Assembly: GCA_051453625.1 (NCBI GenBank)
Contig: JBOZIK010000001.1
Span: 113,045,586-113,077,882, forward strand
DNA length: 32,297 bases
Origin: Welwitschia mirabilis
Taxonomy: Eukaryota; Gnetophyta; Gnetopsida; Welwitschiales
Direction: 5' to 3'
Shown one piece after another: positions 19,885 to 30,874 of the stretch. A program made the position numbers and the translations under genes. The notes beneath the pieces are model-generated. The model was not told where the DNA came from, did not search any database, and worked only from the letters and a program-made list of their open reading frames with translations. Positions within the stretch are counted from its first letter, which is position 1. Each line of letters begins with the position of its first letter.

Positions 19885-20072
19885 TGAAGAAAATCTAAAG
19901 AGATAATTTTGTGGAAAAATATTTTCCTTGATTTTTGAATGCATACAACGAGTTACAAGATGTATATATACTACTACTAACAAACTAAGATCCTAATGAT
20001 TCTCCTAAATTATCATAACTGCCTAGAATAATTAGTAACTATGATATACAGCTAATATTTGCAATTTTAAAA
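19885..20072 (-). repeat. 5' LTR of the main copia element
   Basis: 188 bp, matching 13774-14037 apart from the 73-bp duplication in that copy. On the plus strand it begins tgaagaaaatctaaagag and ends gcaattttaaaa. A TATA-like run sits at 19963-19970. Confidence 0.9.
19963..19970 (-). promoter_or_regulatory. TATA box in the 5' LTR
   Basis: The run tatatata lies within the LTR, preserved in both LTR copies, and is placed so that transcription would proceed leftwards into gag. Confidence 0.5.
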
Positions 20073-20100
20073 CGGTGTTAGAAGACAATCAAGGATTTTC

Positions 20101-20690
20101 AAAAAAAAAAAAAATAGAATCTAGAGATTTCTGAGAAAGGATTTTGAATAATGAAGAAAACATATTAGAGGTAGATTTGAGAGAAGGTTTCTCACTTCTA
20201 CATTATGCGCATTATGTATACATACTCTAGGGTAATGTAGCCATAAGAGTCCACTATGGCTATGGAGGAATGATTGTAGTCAGAGGGATCTATAAGCTTG
20301 ACAAGATCAAAGTCGACAAGCTAGGGTTCATGTTGGGCACCGAGAAGAGCATTATTAGCCATGACATTGTAGTGTAGAATTGGTGGATGGCAATCATGAT
20401 GGAAATAGGGGAGTCCTTAGGCGCCACCCATTATGATGTTGTACTAAGAAAGGAACTAGTAGATTCGACAGCACTGAAGGGTAGCACCTAGTGGACTAGG
20501 TACACGGTGCCATGGAAGCTAGGAAAGAGATAAGAGAGGTGATAGATCCAAGTTTGTGGAAACGTCTCGTCAGCCAACTCCACGAGATGTTACAAGTTCT
20601 TAAATGCAAAGAAGAAGCTGACTATGAAGGATGTGAAGTTTCACCAGATAGCCAAACACATAGATTCTTGATGTGAACATCCTAAGAAAA
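20101..20690 (+). other. GC-richer block with broken reading frame, unidentified
   Basis: Just outside the 5' LTR, after a run of 14 A, base composition rises. One plus-strand frame reads coherently from about 20190 to 20391: AIRVHYGYGGMIVV, then GIYKLDKIKVDKLGFMLGTE, then SIISHDIVV and a TAG. It continues NWWMAIMMEIGESLGATHYD and RKELVDSTALKGST to about 20490 and stops; a later piece in another frame has LNAKKKLTMKDVKFHQIAKH. I do not recognise it. It is a candidate decayed gene or element fragment. Confidence 0.35.
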
Positions 20691-21891
20691 CAAGTCCAGT
20701 GTTTACATTTTAGATCAATATTTCATCATGCTACAAGCCTACAACAGTCTACCATTATTGAATTTCAATCTGAAACATTGAAAACATTCACCATTTTTGA
20801 CCTTAATACTCTATAAACTTAACTGCCAACTATGACCTACCCCTTGAGATATGAAACCAAGATTTTTTTGAATAAATCATGATATCTTAAGCACTCTATA
20901 AATTTAGTGCTAAAGCATGAGTGAACATGATGGGGATGGAACATTCTAAAGAATTTCAGAAGTCTTTTTCCTCTGTATTCTCTTTATCTCTCCTCTTTTC
21001 TACTTGCGTTTCCTTCTTCCCATCAATTCTTGAGCTTTTGGATGTAGTGATAACTCTGTTACTAGTAGATCATAGTCTTGTATGGTAGTGAAACTATAAT
21101 AGAACCTAAAATAGAAAGCGATTAAGAACCAGATTCTCTTCTCTACTCACATTAACATTTATAGGTTTCTAACATTAAACAAAAATTCAATATCGATGCA
21201 ATAAAAAGTGGTTCTTTATTTGATGGAATAAGTTAGATTGAAGGAAGTAAAGATTACTATGTCTGCAGATTCTGCAGATGCTTTGAAATATGCTTGACAG
21301 CAATAGTTAGCATAGCGACTAGCAAAAACATCTTAAAGAAAATATCTCAAGTTCTCTAAAAGAATAGCTTAGGAAATTATGCTTAAAAGTAACTCTGAGC
21401 TCTAAACTAAGCTAATCAAACTATGCAAACATATTTTCTAAAAAGACTAGCAAAATTTAGAGAGCTACACACAACTCCAAAAAATTGAAAAGTACTGCAA
21501 ACAAAGAAAATAAAAGAAAAATAAATTGTAAAAAGATCTAAAAATCTTGTAAATAGCTTTAACAAATCTACAAAGAGATCTAAACGTATAAAAGCATGCG
21601 ATGTCTAAGAGTATTAAGAACCTTAGCTTGAGCTTTAATACTAAATGTAGAAATGTATTAAGAAAGAAAAAAATAAGTAAGAGAAAGCAAAGTAGATTTC
21701 AAAAAACAGATATCATTTTTCTTCTGTTATTTTGACATTAGAGCTTGCTTTCATAAACAAACACACCAATTAAGTTTCCACTAGTGTTTTCACTTTCCCT
21801 AAGTGCAGTACCACGATGCAACTTATTAATGCCTTAGAAATTAATCATAAATTAAGACATTAAGCTAAACATTGAATATTAAACCAAAATA
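20691..21891. other. AT-rich noncoding stretch, nothing recognised
   Basis: No ORF of note, no element motif and no RNA gene seen. Confidence 0.5.
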
Positions 21892-22312
21892 AGATATCCA
21901 ACTTGAAATGTATCAAACCCAAACAGCATATCAAATATGAAATGGTATAACAAGCTAAAAATGAGATATCAAATTTGAAATAAGACATCGCCCTTGAATA
22001 AGATGTAAAGCTTGAAAAGAGATATCAAATCTATTAGGCTATACATGATATATCAAGCTCATGAAAACTATCAAGATTAAGTTATGACATTCTAGGGCTA
22101 TAATATTTAAGAATTATGATTTCTAAGAGATATGGCACCCACAAGATATGATAATTAAGAAATATGATACCTAGAGATATGATGCCTAAAAGATATATCA
22201 CCTAAGAGATATCATGACTAAGATATATCATGTTAGGAGATATGATGCTCTAGAGACATCATGTCAAAGAGATATCATGCCTAGTAGATACCATGCCTAC
22301 GAAATATAACTC
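21892..22312. repeat. Minisatellite-like array built on an AGATATCA core
   Basis: Two related sub-arrays. From 21892 to about 22070 loose units of 18-20 bp resemble agatatcaaacttgaaata. From about 22119 to 22312 about twelve units of 15-17 bp resemble aagagatatcatgccta, with examples aagagatatcatgact, aaagagatatcatgcct and agtagataccatgcct. Both share the core agatat(c/g)a. Units are diverged, and there is no open reading frame through the array. Confidence 0.75.
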
Positions 22313-24909
22313 AATGCACATCAAATTTTCAAAAGTAAAATTATAATGTATTATGATTATCTTGATTTAATCTTTATTCACCTTTTTTATCCAATTTCTT
22401 TAACAAGGTAGGGATTCATTTTCAAGGAATATTAACCTTTAGAATGAAAAATTGTTTTATAAAAGGATGTAGTAGCTATAAAACTAATATATAAATGCTA
22501 TCAAAAACCTTAATCTGAATAGAGGAAATTCTTAAAACTAAACAATGGTATTGTAAATATCTAAAATGTTCTTTTTTAACCTCATGCATCAAGGAGGAAT
22601 AAAAAATCGATATTAATCATAATCTTATCTTTTAATACCATGTTAGAAAGATTACTTATTCATGATATCAATCTAACTCATAAAAGTAAAATTAGGAGGG
22701 GGAAAGGGAAGGGGGCGATATTAAAAAATGATATGGAATTACAAAAATGTTAATCAACCATTTCATTAACATATAATCAATAGTCATGCATCTAAGATAT
22801 TTTTACCCAATATAATTTTTGTTGTAATCAATTTATTATTAAACTCATCTTTACAAGTGGTTAAGCTTTTATATTTATTTTCCACAATTGTGAACTTGCT
22901 AAGTAAGGTTAGAACCCATAAGACTTCATATAATAATTTAAAATTTAAGACATTTAAAACATATTGTAGATGTTAGAAAGTGGTTATTATATTAAAATAA
23001 TATTTAAGATTACTTTATTATAAATTACACCTATAAAATAAGAACTCTTATAAGATATTTAATGAGTTAATTTAGTATCTTAGGTTTGTCCAATTAACTT
23101 CATTTATTAAACTTTATGAGAATTAAAAAACTATAATTCATAATACCTTTTTTCTTATACTAAAAAGTCTAGAGTTTATAGAAATATCAAACACTACATT
23201 AGATGTTTTAACTTGACTAGCATAAAAAGGTTTAAATATTACCATTACTTATAATAGCATAAGCTACCTTAGTTTCATATGAATATTAAGAAGGTAAAAT
23301 TAAACCAAGAAAAGGAAGTATATCATTTCTCTCATTGAAATTCAATTATTTGTTTTAAATAATATTAACTTTATCACTTCTAGACCTCATTAGAGCATCT
23401 ATTTTCTAATTAAGTTTGTATTCTTAATTTTACATTATTTTAGATAGTCCTAATGAAATCTAGCATTAGGCAAGAGTTTAATTTCGATCAGAAGAAAACA
23501 AGATTTTATCAATTCTTAAAGGTTTTTAAAATACTTTTAAAAGTACTTTAGGTTTTTCTTACTATTATTTAGACCATATAAAACCATCTACATGAAACTC
23601 AAATAAATAAGATCCCTTGAATAACTATTTCTAAGCTAATTATGCATAAATCCTAGATTATTTGTGAAATTATTTTTTTCCCAAGTTCAAGAAGTAATAG
23701 TTCTTTGGTAAGGGGAAATTCTTGAATGCTCTTATAACTCTTCGTATGCAAATCTAAAATGAGTGTTTACAATTATTGATGTTGTCTATTATTTTTATCA
23801 CTTATTTAAATTCAAATTTCTTTTCTTGTTTGAAATCAGCCATTTCATGTTTTTATAATCAATGGCTAATATCGTCATGTCAAATTAGATTTTATTTGAT
23901 TAATTTATCATTATTATTCTTTAATGTTCATATTAAAACATACACTAATGCTAACTTCATTCTTAGTTAGATTTAATACTTAGTGGTACTTGATGATATG
24001 TTATAATTAATTTTGTTCTTAAATGCTAAAATTCTCATCAATTGCTAAAATTCGAAAAAAAATGAAATGCTTATTTATGTAATAATTAAAACCTTAATTT
24101 ATATTTTTTTATTCTTTTTATAACTGATTATAATTTAGATACAAATTTTAAAGTTCAAATGGTATTTGTCTTTAACTTATGTTAAATGTTTGATGTCCTA
24201 TATTGCTAAGTAGTCTTTAAACTTATTGTATTTTATCAAACTTCTAATTTTCATAGTCATAATTAATCTAGAATAAAAGATTCCCTATGTAAATATTGAT
24301 ATTAACATGAAGTCCTTATTTTTTAAAAGAGAAAAAAATCATAATTCTATTAAAGTAATAAAGCTACAAAAATTTTTTATAGTATTCAAAAGAGTAAAAG
24401 GTAAAGGGGTGGGTGGACAACACCTGAATCTAAAACTACCACTAAGACAAGGTACTAATCTTGATCCAAAAATGAGTGAGGTTTCTCTCAATGGAAGCTA
24501 AAAGGTTATTCAATACCAAAGCTATAGAATTTTTATCAAAACTTCAAAGGAGGAAGGAGAAGGAGCAAGAATATCCCCCTCCTCACTGCTACTAAACTAA
24601 CTAGGCAATGTATGGGTTTTTCTCTAAAATAAAACTACACAATTGTAAGGCTTTTTCAAACCTGATTAGTACTATCTTTTGTGTTTTTGCTACAGTGTCT
24701 TTCTGTGCATGAAGTAATAAACTTCTCTGGTCATTTTATTTACTAGTACATCCTTGACATTATTGATGTTGATAGTTCTGATAGTTTTTTTCCCAAGAAC
24801 TCTTGGGTCCTTTGTCTATTTTTGTCAAGATATCTTATTAAAAATAAGTATCTATGAGCCTTAATAATTTGATTGTAAGAGGATTTAGACTTAAGACCTA
24901 ATATTGCAT
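22313..24909. other. AT-rich noncoding stretch
   Basis: I see no supported gene. Small ORFs at 23776-23970 and 24307-24501 have AT-driven composition and no motif. The only local feature is the purine tract at 22694-22715. Confidence 0.5.
22694..22715 (+). other. Purine tract, possible polypurine tract relic
   Basis: A 22-base pure A/G run with three blocks of three or more G, striking in this AT-rich setting. It could be the polypurine tract of a plus-strand LTR element, but no LTR was recognised after it. Confidence 0.35.
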
Positions 24910-25900
24910 AGTGGTCCTTTCATTCCTTTATTAACTCTTTTTTGTCATGCTCCACTTCTTCTTCTGGTTCTAATAGCATCTACCTATTATTTATCTTTCA
25001 AGTGGGTTCTTTATTCTTCTTATTAAAGGCCTCATCCTTTAAGATTTTTCTTTCTTTTCCTTGGCCTTCTCCTCTTCCTAATTACTAATATTAATAGCCT
25101 CAACTTGTTGCTAGGACTGCTAGTCCGATCTATGGCTTATTTAATTTCACTGATTCTATGTCTATTGAGTTAACTCTTGGATCAAATTTTGTTAGGCCTT
25201 ATTATAGTCATGCTTCATGTTTTCATAGGTTGGGGGAATTTCCCCTTTTCTTCTTAATGATTTTCCTACTCTATTAAATCCATTTCTTTAGCCTTCTTAT
25301 TATTGTTAGCTTGATCCCTTCTTGCATAGTGATTCTTGCTATTATCTTTCTTTCACTCTTGGATCTTGAGGGATCTACCTCTACTAGGTGGAAATCTTCC
25401 ACTTCACTTCCTACTATTATAGGCTTCTCTTAAGTGTAGAGCATTCTCCCTTTAGAGTCCTCTCTAAGCAATAACTCTATAAGTTTCTTAATTAACCCTA
25501 AGTGCCTTCCACCTAGCTTATCCTTAAGCTTTTTAGTGAGAAAAGGGGGTACATTTAGGCTTATCCTTTCTTTTAGTGCTAATAAATAACTAAAATGAAG
25601 TCCTTTTAATTTTGAATGATTTTTGTTTTGAATTAGATATTGTATCATAAATTCTACTATGCTACTCCATGGCACTTGGAGTTTTAAATTTTTTTTTAAT
25701 GAAATGTCTAATGTTATAAATGCCTTTCCTTCAAAAAATAGACCCATAAAGAATGGTAAAATTAGGTCCCTTTCCTTTTGTTAATCCTATCACATCATAT
25801 ATTATCTAAGTGGATACTTCATACGCTTACCTTCTTATCATGATTCTACCATTTACTACTGCTTATTCTATTTTTAAATTTGAGTCCCTTCTAGGTCGAT
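24910..25900 (-). pseudogene. Unidentified gag-like or plant-transposon-protein-like relic
   Basis: The core is an uninterrupted 105-codon minus-strand ORF at 25430-25747 (MGLFFEGKAFITLDISLKKN...). It includes PWSSIVEFMIQYLIQNKNHS, LKGLHFSYLLALKERISLNV and PPFLTKKLKDKLGGRHLGLI. On both sides the same strand reads on with stops: upstream KLGGKPFIDLEGTQI, downstream EEEVEHDKKELIKE. A helical block followed by a charged Glu/Lys-rich tail resembles the N-terminal 'putative plant transposon protein' regions found in some gypsy-associated ORFs. This is a weak resemblance from memory and the family is not established. The relic has no clear LTR. Confidence 0.3.
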
Positions 25901-26347
25901 AAAAGGTTTCCCTCCTAACTTTTGGATTATTCATCAAATAATCTCATTCTCTCTAAATTTTTCCTTGTTCACTTGTTTAAACTATGAGTTTTTCCCTACA
26001 AATTTTCTTTGTGTTTTATTTTACATTTAAAAGAAATTCTTATTTTATGCTATTCATAAGAACTAAAGCATAACTTCATGGAACTTACCTGGCATATTAA
26101 GAACTTGATCTTAAGTGGCCTCTAAATCCTACTGCCTCCACATAGCTACCATTATGGATAATCCTAGAATAGATATTTAATGGTTTTTTTCTTGCTATAA
26201 GCCTGATATTTCACCTATATTATATAATCCCTTTTATTTAGAACTACTGTGTTCAATGATTTTCCTTTTAAAATTGGTCATTTAAGCACCATGTACTTAT
26301 CAACGGAAACCTAGTGAGCCTAGTTGATTTTGGCTAATTTGAGTTGA
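25901..26347. other. Noncoding stretch, nothing recognised
   Basis: No ORF or motif seen between the relic at 24910-25900 and the repeat starting at 26348. Confidence 0.45.
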
Positions 26348-26665
26348 AGACATCTTTAATGTTGAAAGATGTCTCTAAAGCACAAATGTCTTTGACTTGT
26401 TAGACATCTCTTCTAAATTGCTAAAAGATGTCTTTAACATGTCAAACATCTATTTTGAAAGCTCAATTCTCTATAATTAAATTTTTGTACCATAAAGATA
26501 TCTTTGAAATTGACAGATGTTTACTTCATAGATTGTAGATGTCTATATATTTGAGAGATATTTGTCCTTTTAATGACTAAGTTCTCTTGAGATGTCTTTG
26601 AGGCTGAAAGACTCCTATTTCATGGACTATAGATGTCTATCTATTAAAAGACATTTGTCCTTTAA
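26348..26665. repeat. Palindrome-rich repeat based on AGATGTCT / AGACATCT
   Basis: The octamer agatgtct and its complement agacatct, or one-base variants, recur about ten times in 320 bp. AGACATCTTT (26348-26357) and AAAGATGTCT (26365-26374) form a perfect 10-bp hairpin with a 7-base loop. Segments at about 26493-26570 and 26590-26665 are tandem relatives, sharing tagatgtctat and (g/a)acatttgtccttt-like text. The motif looks like a CpG-decayed AGACGTCT. Confidence 0.65.
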
Positions 26666-27059
26666 GTCATTTTAAAAATAGGGTCCAAAAAATAGGTTCT
26701 AGTGGCAAAATTTAATGGATAAGTTATCTACCATCATTTCTAGATTAATTAAAACACTTCAAAGATGAATTTAGATCCTCAAAATCATCATTCTTTTAAG
26801 ATCTTAATTCAAATATATAAATCTTTTTCTCCTTTAATGAAGTGACACAATAACACCTTGAAATAATCAAGTCTCTATACAAAACTTTAAAGATGTTTAA
26901 TCTTTAATTAAATATTTTAAATACAACTTAAAAGATTCTTATTTATTGAAATACACTTCTATTTCAACTCAGTTACATGATATTTGTTAATTATATCTTA
27001 TAATCTTTCACTCTTAAAGTATTTAAATAAAACATGATCTAAAATAAAGAATGAATCTT
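26666..27059. other. AT-rich noncoding stretch
   Basis: Nothing recognised. Confidence 0.45.
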
Positions 27060-27626
27060 ATTCAAGTATAAAGCAATAGAAATAATGGAGAACTTAAGCT
27101 TATCTCAATCTTTCTAGCATAATATGAAGCATAAAGGAAAGATAAAGCATCAAGAAAAGATGAAGTAAAGATATGGAAAAAATTCTCCAACATTTCATTC
27201 TTCTCTTCAAGAGGTATTATTCTGATGTGTGTTTTCACTACATCAATCAAGACTTTTATAAAGGGATTTGAATTCATCCCTCTTTTCTNNNNNNNNNNNN
27301 NNNNNNNNNNNNNNNNNNNNNNNNNNNNNNNNNNNNNNNNNNNNNNNNNNNNNNNNNNNNNNNNNNNNNNNNNNNNNNNNNNNNNNNNGGTATTATTCTG
27401 ATGTGTGTTTTCACTACATCACATCAATCAAGACTTTTATAAAGGGATTTGAATTCATCCCTCTTTTCTAATCCATATGGGATACAATCCCTTACAAAAC
27501 ACACTAATATTTTTCTGAACATAAATTTTTCTAAGCTTACAACTTTTTAGAAAATAACTTTAACACATAATCATGACATAAAACATATGATGTATCCATA
27601 TTAGACCACATTATACCAATAATTCC
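27060..27626 (-). mobile_element. Probable 3' LTR piece of copia C
   Basis: This lies just downstream (minus strand) of the copia C RNase H tail, where the 3' LTR is expected. On the minus strand it holds a promoter-like segment, atccctttataaaagtct, followed by gatgtagtgaaaacacac. This segment is present on both sides of the 100-N run at 27289-27388 (27213-27288 and 27389-27469), the second with a 5-base insertion. That is probably an unmerged contig overlap, not two LTRs. Ends were not defined. Confidence 0.45.
27289..27388. other. Assembly gap, 100 N, with duplicated flanks
   Basis: 27213-27288 and 27389-27469 are the same except for five extra bases (acatc) in the second. Confidence 0.85.
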
Positions 27627-27671
27627 NNNNNNNNNNNNNNNNNNNNNNNNNNNNNNNNNNNNNNNNNNNNN

Positions 27672-29132
27672 ATGTTTGATTTGAAGATGAAATACCTTAT
27701 TTTTCATATTGGCAGCTTCTTTTCAATATGTTAGTGACTTGTTCATTTATAAAAACATGCTTGAACATGATTACTCCCTCCTTTACCTTATTTTTAATGA
27801 AATAGTATTTAATTTGAAGGTGATTTGGCTTCTTGAAAAGGGTGTGCTCTTTAGAAAGTAAAATAGCTAGCATGTTATCAATAAACATATCAATTGATAT
27901 TTTCACTTTCATGTAGAATTGTTCAAATAATTTTAAAATTTATAAAACATGTAGTAGAGAGCTAGGCATGAAGATGTATTTAGCTTCAGTGAATAAAAGA
28001 AACACACATATTTATTTCTTTGACTTTCAATAAATTGGATTTCTCCATGAAATATAATAGTACTAGAAGTAATTTTCTATCTTCAATGGATCCACCTCAA
28101 TCAGCACCATAATAATAATGAATATCTTCATCTCAATTTTCAAAGTTAAGACCAAGTGTGAGTGTGTCAAGTACATATCTCATGAAATTTTTCAAGCCAA
28201 TAAGATTACGGTCTCTTGGTTCAGGCATAGATCTATACAAAATGATGTTGTAACTTCAATATCAGGTTTTGAATGACATAATCACCTTGAAGAATCTTTT
28301 CTTTTTAAATTTGAGATTTTAAGGTAGTGGTGTGGTGGCTGGTCTTGTTTTAAGTAACCCATATTTTTCCACTATGGCTTGTGCAAACTTTGATTGGTAT
28401 ACAATCATGGAGTCTTTAACTTAACCAACTTGAATGATTAAAAAATATTTAAGAATATCAAGACCTTTAATTTCAAATTCAGTTTTCATCTCCACCTTGA
28501 AGTCTTTAATCATTTTCTCATATGTTGTAAAGAACATTATGTCATTAACCTAAAGGAATGTTTTCTTGAAATGACAATTTGAGTGTTTAAAACATCAAGT
28601 GGGCTCTAAAATACATGCTTTATAACCTTTTTAAATTAAGTAATTATTAATTCTTTTAAACCAAGCTCCCATAAAGAGCTTTTTTTAGTTTTCATGCTTT
28701 GTTTTCTTGGCCTTTAACAATAAAATATTTAGGCTGAAAAATGTATACTTCTTCTTCTATATTGCCATTTAAAAATGCACTGTTTACATCCATTTGATGC
28801 AAAAACTATTCTCTATGAACTACTAAAGAAATCATGAGTTTTATAGTTTCAAACCTTGCAATTGGTCTGAAAATTTCTTCATAATCAATGTGCTTCTTTT
28901 GTATTCTTTAGTAACCTACCTCTCTTTATAACTTGTGACAATGCATTTTTCATCTATTTTTATTTTGAAGATCTATTTTAACTCAATGATCTTATTTTTG
29001 TTTGGTCTATTCATGAGTTTCCATGTGCCATTTTTTGTATTACATTCATTTCTTTCTCCATTACTTTACTCCAAATTGGAGATTGAAGAGTTTTATCAAC
29101 TAACTTCATTCATTAATTTAAGCTAAATATTT
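27672..29132 (-). pseudogene. Copia C: reverse transcriptase and RNase H relic
   Basis: Third minus-strand copia pol relic. RT is seen at about 28700-28950: GYKRIQKKHIDYEEIFRPIA, then ARFETIKLMISLVV, LHQMDVNSAFLNGNIEEEVY and VKGQENKA, matching the family 'ETIR.L.ALAA..GW..HQ.DVKSAFLNG.LEEEVY'. The RNase H tail is at 27697-27850: HLQIKYYFIKNKVKEGVIMF followed by KHVFINEQVTNILKRS, the usual 'KHI.IR.HFIR..V..G.I...... QVADI.TK' end. Between them frames are broken by many stops and the YVDD box was not found. It is truncated on the right by an N run at 29133-29232, so integrase and gag are not seen. Sequence motifs differ from copia A, B and the main element, so this is a different family. Confidence 0.88.
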
Positions 29133-29232
29133 NNNNNNNNNNNNNNNNNNNNNNNNNNNNNNNNNNNNNNNNNNNNNNNNNNNNNNNNNNNNNNNNNNNN
29201 NNNNNNNNNNNNNNNNNNNNNNNNNNNNNNNN
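29133..29232. other. Assembly gap, 100 N; smaller gaps elsewhere
   Basis: N run truncating copia C. Three smaller N runs lie at 18121-18130, 19071-19081 and 27627-27671. Confidence 0.9.
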
Positions 29233-29879
29233 ATAGATAATAACTACTTATAAGAATTACAATTATCATAAGAATTTAGGACAATGACCTTATATGATTT
29301 CTTAAAGAGATTAACATTTTGTAAGAAATATAAATATATAAATAATAACATATAATTAGATACCCTTGGAAATAATTAATTCTTCAACCAAGTTATTCAT
29401 CCTAAATTATGTGATCACGTAATCCTAAAGTGAAAACTCATATTCATAACTTATAAACCTTATCTATTGAAAATAAAACTTAATTATGTACTTTAAGATA
29501 TAAATGAGGACTAATCACCTCATAATGATAATCATGTCTTTCCTAAGATTATAAAAATATTTCTAAATTTTATCTTTAATAATATCTATACTATTTTTAA
29601 AATGTAATCTCATAAACGTCTCCCCTTATTTGAATTCCTTATCATTGTTAGTTAAATCTTGAGGTCATATCAGTTACACCAATTAATCAATATCAAGAGA
29701 ATTTAAATGAGAGTTAGTAATCTATTGATGGAAATCAACCTTCACTTAATCTTAATCTAGAAGTATTGATGAATATCTTATGTATTTCCTATTACAAATA
29801 GTAAATTAAGGTCAAAACCCACAAGTAAATAATGGTATTAATCAACCTAATGAAGTGGACATGAGAAAATTAAATTAAA
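29233..29879. other. AT-rich noncoding stretch
   Basis: Nothing recognised. Confidence 0.45.
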
Positions 29880-30636
29880 TATTTTTAAAGATAAATGTAT
29901 TAAATTTTATAATAGATTAAAATCCTTCTAAATTAGAAGCATGGTTGAGTGATTTTGAAAATTTTATGGGTACCTTAGGATGTGATGAATATGAAAAGAT
30001 TTATTTAGCTATTTATATATTATAAAAAGAAGTTAATCTATAGTAAAAAAACTAAAATGACTAAGTTAGGAGATTTAGAACTTTTGTATAGGAAATTTGA
30101 GAACATCTTTAAGAAGAGGTATATTGTCAAGTTTTATATTGACTAGAAAGTATAGAATTCTACAATCTAAGACAAGTCCATAATGTAACCACAACATCTC
30201 ATAAGTACAACTTTGTAGAATTATTAAGATATATGTCATGTATGCATCTAGATAAAGAAGCTAAAACAAATCTTTGTATTAATAGTCTTCTTCCTTCTAT
30301 TGATACCAAAGTATTCATATTTTAATCTAAGAGTCTAACAAGATCTATAGAAAAGGCAAATATAGTAGAACAAAATTAGCAAAGTTAACAAGAAATTAAG
30401 AAAAAGAATTCCTCCACAGGGACATATCCCTAAGAAAAATCGATCATAAATGTCTTATCAAAATAAGAAATGCACTTCTGTAAAAATAATGTCAATAGTA
30501 GTAATATTAGAAATAGGAATTTTAGTCAACAAAAGCAAATTCCATTTAAAAAAAACTAGATGTCAATTCTACTATTGTAAAGGAAATTATAATGTAAGAG
30601 AATTTTCATTACATAATAAAGGTCTTTCTAGATAAT
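29880..30636 (+). pseudogene. Ty3-gypsy gag relic
   Basis: Plus-strand capsid gene remnant. It shows the retrotransposon gag domain: AWLSDFENFMGTLGCDEYEK, followed by the block that normally holds 'LWW'. Here this is L followed by TAG TAA (30041-30046), both explained by Trp TGG changed by G-to-A. Further on are YNFVELLRYMSCMHLDKEAK, INSLLPSIDTKVFIF and KSLTRSIEKANIVEQN, the usual 'F.ELL.YVP... KA..F..GL...I' run. At 30561-30605 CQFYYCKGNYNVREF is a decayed zinc knuckle. Several frameshifts and stops are present. It is followed at once by the LTR at 30648 in the same orientation. It may be an older element into which that LTR element inserted. Confidence 0.72.
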
Positions 30637-30874
30637 AACTATTATAATGCCAATTTGTAAAAATTTGATAGTGTATTTTAAGTACTTTTATAGGACTTTT
30701 ATACAGGTTTGGATGCAATACTGATGATTATCGAGAACAAACAAGATGATCAATGAAACATGCAATTCTTAGCATATTTGGAGGCTTCTCAGGCTTATTC
30801 TGACACCTCATACTTTGACAGAAGAATGTACTGTGTAAAATACTAATTTATCCTTGAGACTAAAGATGAGTAAG

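Larger units (their letters stand above)
13774..20072 (-). mobile_element. Near full-length Ty1-copia element (Ale/Retrofit-like), inactive
   Basis: All landmarks of a copia retrotransposon are present in minus-strand order: 5' LTR (19885-20072), tRNA-iMet PBS, long leader, gag, protease (DSGA), integrase zinc region and core, reverse transcriptase (YADD), RNase H, PPT, 3' LTR (13774-14037). The short LTRs and pol sequence resemble the Ale/Retrofit lineage, which is an inference from motif memory. The LTRs differ at about a dozen sites over 185 comparable bases, so the insertion is old. The many TAG, TGA and TAA stops are mostly CAG, CAA, CGA or TGG changed by transitions. No 5-bp target duplication could be recognised. 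Three N runs lie inside; the one at 16513-17002 is probably spurious. The apparent 6.3 kb is therefore an overestimate. Confidence 0.92.

Noticed and set aside
20101-20114. Poly-A run as a retroposed-mRNA tail for the block at 20120-20690
   Set aside because: The A run lies on the 5' side of the plus-strand reading. A tail would have to be on its 3' side.
21892-22312. CRISPR-like array
   Set aside because: Units are short, diverged and lack unique spacers, and the sequence is from a plant genome.
23776-24501. Small plus-strand ORFs at 23776-23970 and 24307-24501
   Set aside because: Their composition is what AT-rich noncoding DNA gives by chance, with no motif and no homolog recognised.
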